A stretch of DNA of 64,000 bases from Hibiscus mutabilis (taxonomy: Eukaryota; Streptophyta; Magnoliopsida; Malvales; Malvaceae): positions 22,359,786 through 22,423,785 of the forward strand of contig CM033724.1 in NCBI GenBank assembly GCA_019671005.1. The letters are read 5' to 3'. Shown one piece after another: positions 56,006 to 64,000 of the stretch. Under the pieces are notes generated by a model. That model saw nothing but the letters and a program-made list of their open reading frames with translations. It had not been told where the DNA came from and ran no database searches. Within the stretch, counting starts at the first letter, position 1. Each line of letters starts with the position of its first letter. The translations under genes were made by a program, and so were the position numbers.

Positions 56006-57915
56006 ATAAAGCAATGGCGCTACCATAACCGCCTAAACACATGCTATAGAACAACAGCACCTCAACAATATCAACATAAAAATAAATAAATCAGGAGTGA
56101 GGCCCAATGTCACCTGACACTGGGAAACCCACCCATGCTCGGAATCTCACATTGAGCTACTCGGAATCTCACATCGAGCTGCTCAGAATCTCACATCGAG
56201 TGGTATACTCAGAATCTCACATCGAGTCTTCGCTCGGAATCTCGCCTCGAGTGAGGCTCAGAATCTTGCATTAAGCAATTGTCATCAACCAGAATCTCAC
56301 ATCGGATGGCCTTCATTTCATCACCTGGAATCTCACAGAGGATGGCCTTCATGTGTTGCAACACTCACTCAATGGGTATCTGGATCCCACCAACAAAGAC
56401 TCAAACCAAACAAGTGCATTTACCTGGCACAACCTCAAATGATCCACCAAGGATCTCTAAAATTTGCTAACCCGACCAATTTACTTTCAATTCGAATGCT
56501 CAATTAGCCATTTAATCCACATAAGCAAGAAGAAACAAACATTCTTCATTTTACAGTCACTTTATATCATAATAGACCCATTAGTACTTTAGCCACAAAT
56601 TATAAAACCCCGGAACTCAAAACATAAAAACTTGGGCAGATTGCCCATCGACTATCGATACTCTGAAGTGAGTATCAGTACTCCCCTCTAGGTATTGATA
56701 CTCCCCAATGAATACCGATACTCCATTTAGATTCGAAAGAATTTGCCCCCATGTTGTACTGATACGCTCTCTACCATATCGGTACTCCATATCGGTACTG
56801 GGATCGCCCCGTACAAAAATTTACCCGTACCGATACGCCTACCTTAGCGTACCGGTACACAAAGCCTTTCTAGGCAATGTAATAGTAGGTATCGATACGC
56901 CCCTAGCGTACTGGTACGCCAAAGCGCTACTAGAATTCTAATCATGCGAGGGGTACCGATATACGAGAATAAGTACCGGTACGTCCCTCACAACTCGCAT
57001 TCCAAAATACAAAGGAGTACCAATACGCAGCCACCCCGTACCGATACTCGAGCCCTAATTTTGAAACCTGGAGCTTAGGAATTTATCAATCCCTCCCTTA
57101 ACCTCCATGGTTAAGTCCCAAAATATTCCTACCACTTATGAAGAGTCATTAGGTGAGTTTCTAACCATTTTTACCCTTAAACATCAACAATTACAAGTTT
57201 TGCCATGGGTGAAAAACCAAGCTCTAACTTATCCAAAACATCACAATTCAAGAAAGCATAGCAAAATGATGATGCACATGAACACACAGAAGTTACAAGT
57301 GTACTAACCTCGAATTACAAGCTAAAAATAAACCCCAACCTCCACCTCAAGCTTTCTTCTTCCCTTGGGCCTTTGAATGTTCTCCAACCTCTTTAACTAC
57401 AATGAAATGTTGTAAACGAGTTACAACATGGTTGAGAGATTTAAAAGAAGCTTAAAGGATGATTTTACAGCAAGAAGTGGGATTAAAAACACCATTCCTG
57501 TTCTCACTCTAAAACCCTTTTCTCCACCATTTCAAGCAAAACTTACCTTGGATTGTAGATCATTGGATGCTTAATAACTTTCCCTTCAACACTAATCTAA
57601 AATTTCAACTCAAAACTAACAAAGATGGAGTTTTCTTCCAATCCCCAAATGAAGAGAAGATAGAGATGATAGGAGGAACTTTTTGGGGACAAATGGCCTC
57701 ATTCACTTACACAATCTGCAGCTCCCATAACTCCTCATTCATCTTTTCTTCAATTATGATTTTACCATAATGCCCCTCTGAAAACCCCCATAACTCAAGC
57801 CCAAAACCAAAAACTAAGCCCACCAAGGTTTAATAGGCCCAACAACATAACCCAAACGTGAGGCCCATGCCTCGGTTTAGCCCGACGCTCAGGTTCCAAA
57901 ACCTGGGTCGTTACA
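56006..57915 (-). repeat. Element C 3' LTR, inner piece
   Basis: It continues the LTR after D and ends at ...CTGGGTCGTTACA (57915), whose reverse reads TGTAACGACCCAG, the LTR start. It contains a tandem repeat (56130-56345) and a dense set of GTAYCGRTAC palindromes (56655-57055). ORFs on the plus strand (56279-57770) overlap these repeats and look non-coding. Confidence 0.8.
56130..56345. repeat. Imperfect tandem repeat in the C LTR
   Basis: About eight units contain CGGAATCTCACATCGAG or close variants (cagaatctcacatcgag, cggaatctcgcctcgag, ggaatctcacagaggatggc), spaced roughly 20-45 bases. The unit holds a ctcg/cgag pair, so several can form short stems. Confidence 0.75.
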
Positions 57916-57932
57916 ACTTTCCCCTCCTTAAA
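57916..57932 (-). other. Element C polypurine tract
   Basis: TTTAAGGAGGGGAAAGT on the minus strand directly precedes the LTR start TGTAACGACCC. Confidence 0.75.
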
Positions 57933-58273
57933 GAAAATTTTGTCCTCGAAATTTACCTGGTGGAAACAAATGCGGGTAGAGCTCTCTCATCTCAGCCTTG
58001 ACCTCGACCTCCCAAGTTGCCTCTTCAATCTCGTGGTTTCTCCACAACATCTTCACTAGGGGTATACACTTGTTACGAAGCTCTTTGACTCCCCTATCCA
58101 GCACTCTCGCTAGCTCTTCTTCATATGTCAAATCCATGTCGACCTCCATCTCCTTGAGCGATAAAACATGCGAAGGATCAGAACGATAGCGTCTCAGCAT
58201 AGATACATGGAAACATCAAGGATACGTGCTAACTCCAGAGGCAAGGCTAGCCGATATGCTACAGGCCCAACCC
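57928..58273 (-). pseudogene. Element C integrase end with chromodomain
   Basis: On the minus strand the reading VGPVAYRLALPLELARI (58270-58220) shifts frame by one base. It then continues as SMLRRYRSDPSHVLSL and the chromodomain-like YEEELARVLDRGVKELRNKC, PLVKMLWRNHEIEEATWEVE, AEMRELYPHLF. The W..EEATWE pattern is that of Tekay/Del-type chromodomains, thought to steer integration towards heterochromatin marks. It is cut upstream at 58274 by the LTR-like block. Confidence 0.8.
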
Positions 58274-61200
58274 TGTAACACCCCTCGCCCGGGTTAAGAG
58301 CGAGAAGTATTATGACGAGAAAATGAACAAGCAAAACGAAAATACGGGTCAATTAAAATTTTTCTCTTCATTAAAAACTCAAATCTATTAGATGAGTTAC
58401 TTATCTAGCAAGCTATCATAACACCCAATTGAATTACACTCAAGACTCTTTACTAATCATCAATTTGTATTAAACACTTATGTTTTTCCTTCAAATAATG
58501 TTGCTAGCCAAGCATGTGAACATACAAACATTATATGATTGCTCCTTAATATGATCATGCCTGATTCATTTCCTTTTTATACCTACAAGCGCATTCATGT
58601 ACCAATTCAATCCATTGATCTAATATATCTCTTTCATTTTTACAGTTCCCAAGTTCCTATTACATTTTAAGACTAGTTAGGCAATAAGCTAAATCTATTT
58701 ACCATTTCGATTAGTGCCTTAGAAAAACTAGCCTCATAGGTAATTCATTTTATGTCTTATTTATCCCAACAAGCATTTTAGAACTTAGCTTCCTTTCTAA
58801 TAGGATCAATGGAGTTAGACTTATTTAGACTTAATCCAACAGGTTCAATTCTCTAATTTCCATAACTATATTCGATCAATACAAGTATGTAAACACAAAT
58901 CTAATTCATCCATTCATTAAACAAGGTCACATTGTTTACAAAGACCTTTACTTATATACATCAAGATGCCATTAAGGTTATTACGAGATTTTGATCAAGT
59001 TCATATATATATACATATTCATTAGCCTAGTAAAATGCATGACAAGTTATGTACCACCAACTAGAAGAATACAAATAATATACAATCATACTTCAAGTCC
59101 TGTTTATCTTGCTTCGGGTCCAGGAAGATAGCTTCAAGGTCAAGCACTGATCGGGATGGCTTTTACCTGAGGTTTGGGAAGAATTCATACAAGAGTGATA
59201 AGTACAAGTTTGTACTTAGTGAGGTAGCATCTAATCTATCAAGATTATTAAGTTTCAAGGTTCTTTAATCCAATTATAACATATTCAAGCCTTAAACATG
59301 TTAGGTCCAGCCATAGCCTAGTATTTCAATTATCACCCAAAGGTTCTAGCACACGATGAACAAGGGTTTGAAATCAAGGGTACACATTACACATTCAACA
59401 AACATCTCATGAGCAGTAACTAAGCAAGCCAACAAAGGTTCATTCAATTTAATTCGAATTAGGCATCCAAACTAGATAGTCATACCTTTCTATTCAAATT
59501 AGATTCATTTACGCTTTAACTTATCTTTCAAGTAATAAGTAATCTTGACATTCCATTTATCAAGTGTCTTAATTGACCTTAAACATTACTTCACTAGCAT
59601 ACAAACTTATTAGACTATTTGATTAAGCTTAATATTCCATTTTAGTTAACTCTTGACTTAGTTACAAGTATAATTATCCAAGGAGATTCACCATTCGGGG
59701 TCAAGACTTCATTTAGGGCAGTAACCAATTGTCCAAACTGTTTACAAAACAGTTTACAAAATTATCCAATTCACCTAGACTGCTACTGCCAGGTAGCTTG
59801 TGCACTGTTTACTTAAACATACATAATTTTCATTCCATACGTCGAAATATCTATTAGTTTACACCATTTGAAAGCTTACTTAACCCTCTTTACCACCGTT
59901 TAGACCTTTCATTTTAATGTTTTTTTTCCAATTAATACAGTTTTTAGTTCAAAGACAGGGCAATTACATTTATGGACAGTTTGCACTGTCCAGAGGTTTT
60001 CATTTCTAGATTCCAGCTCACATATCAGAATTCAATTCTGTTTTCTCCTAATGAAAATAGACATATTAAGGTTCATTCCATATAAATTTCAGCCCTTAGT
60101 TCGACATACACAATTTATGGTAATTTTTCAAAGTTGCTGCCCAGAACAAAGTTTTCTGGGCAGATTACACTAGATTGCATTTTAAGCTTCTTAATTCATT
60201 TGGACATGACTCTATCATAATATTCAGCTTATATCCCTTTTCTTACAAGTTTAAGTTAGTCTAATTTTGTATCTAACACATGAAAACAGAACATCATTGT
60301 TCAATAAGTTCAATTAACCCATTTTATAAGTAATTCATCACTTGCAACTACCAAACGATCAAACTTTTCACTTCAAGAATTTTACTTATATAAGTCAAGC
60401 AAACAATACATTCATAATGAATAAGCAAGTTTCATTCAAATGAGAAGCATTTTATTACGTTTTATTTGTTGAGATACAAGCAAGCTCAAGTTGCTAATAT
60501 CATCATTCCGTTCTTGTAAGTTCATTAAGTTCAAGCTCGTCATCAAGAAGCTTATTTCAAGAATTATATCACACCAGCTAGACAAGAAACACACATTCAA
60601 GTACAATTAACTCAAGTATATGATCATATAAGTCCAATTGAATAGTAATTCCTCTTTTAGCCATGTTTCGTTTTTTTACCTTTCACGACACAAGCAATTC
60701 AAGTTATCATGTTATTATTAAGGATCACAATGGTTAATACTTTTCACATGATAGCTTATCGTATTTTAGAGTCTTTAGTTTAATCATCACTTATCTAGGC
60801 TTTAATCCCATTTTAATTGAGTCATGGGATAATCTACAAAGATCTAATCGAGCATCTCAAGCATACAGGATCAAACAATTCAAATCAAGGTCTATTATCA
60901 CACCAACCAAGAAAAGAATGTATCTACATACATTAGGTAGTCTCAAACAAGGTACTCACTCAATTCATTCGAGTAGTAATCCAATTCACCATGTTTTTAT
61001 CATTCAAGATTCAAGCATATTCAATTTATCAATGTTATCATCTTATCCAAGTCAATTCATTGTTTAGCAAGCTTGTAGTCAAGAGTCAAGTTCATTGTCA
61101 AGAATCAAGGATACACATTTTCATTCAAGTGTATCTTATTTTAACCTTATTAACAAGTTTTGTCTGGGCCTTTAGTAATTCTTGTTTACTTTCTTTAATT

Positions 61201-61590
61201 TGAGCCTTAGACAATTAGATGTCTTTTACTTGTTCGCCTTGGATCATCGATTCAATCGTGAATAACCTTGGTCCATTTTTGACCATATAGGTCCAAGCAA
61301 TATTTAGCTCAAAACACAAAGCAATGGCCAATATCGAGAGCATGTAAATCCTATCTTCACACTATCCAACCAACTGTCGCCAATCTTCGTACATCTCCCA
61401 TGTTACCTCCTACTGTTGCCAATATATCACATGTAATGGGGCGTCCCCTGATTCGTAACTCATGGACCACAGTCCCAAGATGACCAAGTATCACACTTTA
61501 TTATCCAAGGACTTCCATTGAAAGACAACTTAGGTATCTTATCTCCTTTAAGTGTTTCATGTTCAAGTCAAGATCATGCAAGTATGAACG
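58274..61590 (-). repeat. LTR-like block replacing RT-RH-IN of C
   Basis: The plus strand starts TGTAACACCCCTCGCCCGGG, whose reverse (CGAGGGGTGTTACA) is a usual 3' end of chromovirus LTRs. The block is AT-rich and non-coding (ORF 60991-61203 is chance). It contains leader-like stretches such as gctgcccagaacaaagttttctgggcag (with an internal ctgggcag/ctgcccag pair). It sits between VGPVAYRL and SPWGAPILF of element C. The right limit is not a clear LTR start and no target duplication was found. I infer the remnant of another chromovirus, with a deletion that also removed RT, RNase H and integrase of C. Confidence 0.45.
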
Positions 61591-62390
61591 AACAAAATTG
61601 GAGCACCCCAAGGAGAGACGCTTGGTCGGATGAAACCTCTCTCTAGCAATTCCTAAATTTGCTTCTTCAATTCCCTCATTTCTATTGGTGCCATCTGGTA
61701 AGGTGGAATAGACATGGGTGTCGTGCCGGGCATCACCTCAATTCAGAACTCAAGCTCACGATCCAGTGGTAATTTGGGTAGCCTCTAGAAAGATATCCAT
61801 GACCTCACAAACTATCCTAAGGCTCTCGACTCTTGTATCCACTACATGAGCAAAAAAGGACTCACAACCTTGCTGTATTAACCTCTGTGCTGCTAAAGCT
61901 GAGACTATGTTAGGGATACAAGGGTGTCTTTCCCCTCTAACCGTTAACTTAAATCCATCAGCCACACAGAGCTTCAAACTCTTAGTCCTATAACCAAACT
62001 AGCGTCGTGCTCAACAAGCCAATCCATACCTAGGATTGCGTCAAACTCTTGAAACGGTAAAACCATAAGATCTACTGGAAAGATTGAACCTTAAACTTCG
62101 ATAGGACATCTCCTAATGGACTAGACACATGAACTCCTATCTCTAGGTCCTCAGCCAGTATGCCCTAACGCTGGGATATCCCACTACGAATGTAGGAGTG
62201 GGTAGACCCTGAATCCACTAATGCAACAATGGGAACAGAAAATAAGGAGAAGGTACCTACAATCACATCTGTGGGCCCACAATCCTCCTAAGCTCTAACT
62301 GCATATTACCTCGCCAGTGCCCTTACTCTGGACTGAAACGTGCCCCTGCTTTGGTGGTCGGTCGCCTGACTTGCCCCTCCCTTAGAAAAC
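61591..62390 (-). pseudogene. Element C protease and start of reverse transcriptase
   Basis: The minus-strand protease motif ALVDSGSTHSYI is at about 62222-62190 (DSG coded at 62204-62215). The frame 61977-61756 (GFKLTVRGERHPCIPNIVSA, then FFAHVVDTRVESLRIVCEVM) leads to PYQMAPIEMRELKKQI and ELLERGFIRPSVSPWGAP at about 61700-61600, the RT N-terminus. Several stops are present. The RT palm with the YxDD-type motif is absent. Confidence 0.75.
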
Positions 62391-63502
62391 CCTCAACCCT
62401 TATGAGCCAGATAAGAGACCCTCGATGCCTGAACTGGAACGACTATGGTAACTGCGGGGCAATCCTTTACAAGGTGATCTTGGGACCCACACTTAAAGCA
62501 AGATCGGTTTGCACCCCAACACTCTCCTCGGTGCCTACGCCCACACTGGTTACAAACTGGTGCACCCGCACTCCCCTGAGAACTATCTAGGCTCATCATA
62601 GACGAAGATGATGTATACCTCCTACAGTTGGCAGACTCTGATCTACGGTCTGACCTCACACTCTGATTTGAAGCTCCTCTTCCCTAACTTCATCGATTTC
62701 TATCCCTTCTCGAATGAGACTGTGTGCTGTTAGAGAAATTTTGAGTCCTCCCACTAGGACCTCCTTGTCCACTAGCAGAACCATATGTCAAACCTTGCAC
62801 TTTCTCAAGAGACTTTGCACTAGCAGTTAACTCAGAAAATACTTTGGGTGGTGCAGCTGTCAAATAGGTTTGTATCTCCTTTCTTAACCCTTTTATAAAC
62901 CTCTTACACCTTATTTTCTCGGTGGCCATTAACTTTGATGCATATCTGCTCAGCTATAGAAATTCTTGTTCATACTGAAAGATGGTGCGGTTCCCTTTCA
63001 CAAGGTGAGTAAACTGGTCTCTTAACCTGTCAACGTGAGCCTCATCCACATACTTTTTCTCAAACTCATCAAGAAATTTGTCCCAAGAAGGTCGGCTAGG
63101 GTGCTATTCTAGCTCTACGGTTTCCCACCATTCCCCCGCGTTCTCCTTGAGCAAGGATAGCACACAGGACAATTTATCTTCGAACCGCAACCTCATCTGC
63201 CTAATAATCCAACGGGTGTCTCGAAGTCATTGATCCGCCTTCACCGGGTTGTCTTGTCCCGACACAAAAAAATCTGTGGCACCCTGCCTACGCACCCTCT
63301 CAACTGGTGCCTCCCAAGGGGTAGATGAATGCCTCAGAATCGCTCTCACAATCATGTCTAGGGCCCGGTACAAGTGGGAGAAATAGTTGGCTCCATGCCA
63401 AGCTCCCCCGTCAGACTCCTCCACATCCGGCACATAGTCTTCATCGGAGCTCCCACCTTGGGAACCCAAACTTTCTTCCACGTTCCTAGCTCTCCTTGGC
63501 AT
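62391..63502 (-). pseudogene. Element C gag
   Basis: From ATG 63502 (MPRRARNVEESLGSQGG) an acidic N-terminus leads, after a Gln-to-stop at 63227, into the Gag core (ENAGEWWETVELE, then FLDEFEKKYVDEAHVDRLRD and FTHLVKGNRTIFQYEQEF). Next come 62929-62690 (KRFIKGLRKEIQTYLTAAPP) and 62659-62393 with the zinc knuckle CFKCGSQDHLVKDC. An additional CNQCGRRHRGEC lies before the knuckle. Two or three stops make it a pseudogene. Layout and wording are those of Tekay/Del chromoviruses. Confidence 0.8.
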
Positions 63503-63648
63503 GGTTCAGTTCTGCACAAATAAACAACATGAATGCACCATCGAATTTCCAGCTTAATTTAAGTACGACTTTGACTTATGGGCATGTATTCGTTAGGCAC
63601 CTATTTACCACAGTAGACTCCCCCGGGGACAGCCTAGAATCGACTAAA

Positions 63649-63665
63649 CCTAGGCTCTAATACCA
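63649..63665 (-). other. Element C primer binding site (tRNA-iMet type)
   Basis: TGGTATTAGAGCCTAGG on the minus strand resembles the TGGTATCAGAGC complement of plant initiator tRNA-Met, with one change in the first 12 bases. It is five bases from the 5' LTR. Confidence 0.8.
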
Positions 63666-63670
63666 CTAAA

Positions 63671-64000
63671 TGTAACATGTCAACTCGGATGCTACAATTG
63701 GGCCACAAGCCCAAAACCACTCGCATAAAATTTTCACTTTTAAAAAGCCAATAAAATCAATCTCATAAATCCAAACACGTCATAACCAAAAGGCCAATAC
63801 AAATACATAGCCCACTACATCTAAGAACTTGTACTCTACCAAAAGGCCAATGCTGGATCCTTGTTTCGATGGTGCTCCGCTACGCTCGAACTATCTATCA
63901 ACCTGCGAACGAAAACTACTATTTTGAACACTGAGATAACAAGCTTAGTGGATACACAACCACTCGACCATGCTTCAGGTGAATCATAATTAAGATCATG
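63671..64000 (-). repeat. Element C 5' LTR (partial, runs out of window)
   Basis: TGTAACATGTCAACTCGG... matches the 3' LTR pieces 27069-27184 and 47186-47402. At 63780-63790 (cgtcataaccaaaagg) it shows the uninterrupted counterpart of the insertion point of element A. Confidence 0.85.

Larger units (their letters stand above)
27069..64000 (-). mobile_element. Element C: Tekay/Del-like chromovirus, host of the nest
   Basis: This is a minus-strand Ty3/gypsy element. Its 5' LTR starts at 63671 and runs past the window end. It has a tRNA-iMet type PBS, gag with zinc knuckle, DSG protease, the start of RT, then a foreign 3.3 kb block. A C-terminal chromodomain, polypurine tract and a 3' LTR follow, the LTR in three pieces (27069-27184, 47053-47402, 56006-57915) totalling about 2.4 kb. 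LTR ends are TGTAACGACCC and GAGGTGTTACA. The pieces are separated by elements A and D. Long LTRs plus a terminal chromodomain indicate the Tekay/Del group. Confidence 0.8.

Noticed and set aside
56130..56345. CRISPR-like regular repeats
   Set aside because: Units are diverged, spacers are themselves similar and irregular, no cas genes, and the context is a plant LTR.
57107..57770. Two plus-strand ORFs (57107-57307, 57567-57770) as possible genes
   Set aside because: They lie inside the 3' LTR of element C, antisense to it, and have no similarity I recognise.
58274..61590. Complete independent LTR element
   Set aside because: Only one LTR-like edge is clear; no second LTR copy, PBS, purine tract or target duplication was found.

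Overview
The window reads as repeat-dense plant nuclear DNA, most likely pericentromeric heterochromatin of a flowering plant. I see no cellular protein-coding gene and no rRNA or tRNA gene. Almost everything is LTR retrotransposon, including primer binding sites (PBS) complementary to plant tRNA-Asp and tRNA-iMet. Most long reading frames are pieces of gag-pol, and the rest are their shadows.

Left part (1-19556) is old and C-to-T/G-to-A decayed. A solo LTR (411-1902) sits in an unassigned LTR-like sequence. A minus-strand Athila-like element G (gag, PBS, 5' LTR at 18278-19556) is split in its gag by a plus-strand Athila-like element F (3129-17409, target site duplication ATAAT/ATGAT). F carries gag, protease (PR), reverse transcriptase (RT), RNase H (RH), integrase (IN) and a third ORF. 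F's gag is in turn split by a 2.9 kb solo LTR resembling Tat/Ogre LTRs (4949-7853, TSD CCTGC).

Middle part (19557-27068) holds a reversed Sirevirus-like LTR fragment, one CACTA-like terminus, an inverted-repeat element enclosing a degenerate telomere-like array, and a short non-autonomous LTR element H. H has LTRs packed with GTAYCGRTAC palindromes.

Right part (27069-64000) is one Tekay/Del-like chromovirus C on the minus strand (PBS for tRNA-iMet, gag zinc knuckle, DSG protease, chromodomain). Its 3' LTR is broken by two insertions of one younger Athila-like family. Element A is on the plus strand (27185-47047, TSD ATAAC) and itself contains element B on the minus strand (29077-39070, TSD CATAG). 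Element D is on the minus strand (47403-56000, TSD ATAGG). The RT, RNase H and integrase of C are replaced by a 3.3 kb LTR-like block. Nesting order: C first, then A and D, and B after A.

A, B and D share an architecture: palindrome-rich LTRs, PBS for tRNA-Asp, gag, PR, RT, RH, IN, a small extra ORF after integrase, a purine tract, an array of four hairpin units, a second purine tract and the 3' LTR. None is intact. A has stops, frameshifts and a 5' LTR lacking its TATA region. B has frameshifts and an integrase fused to the extra ORF. D has lost the PR active site, RT and RNase H but keeps an open gag. The most unusual signals are the palindrome vocabularies of the LTRs, one of which is also written in frame into gag-pol linkers, and the conserved hairpin array with duplicated purine tract.
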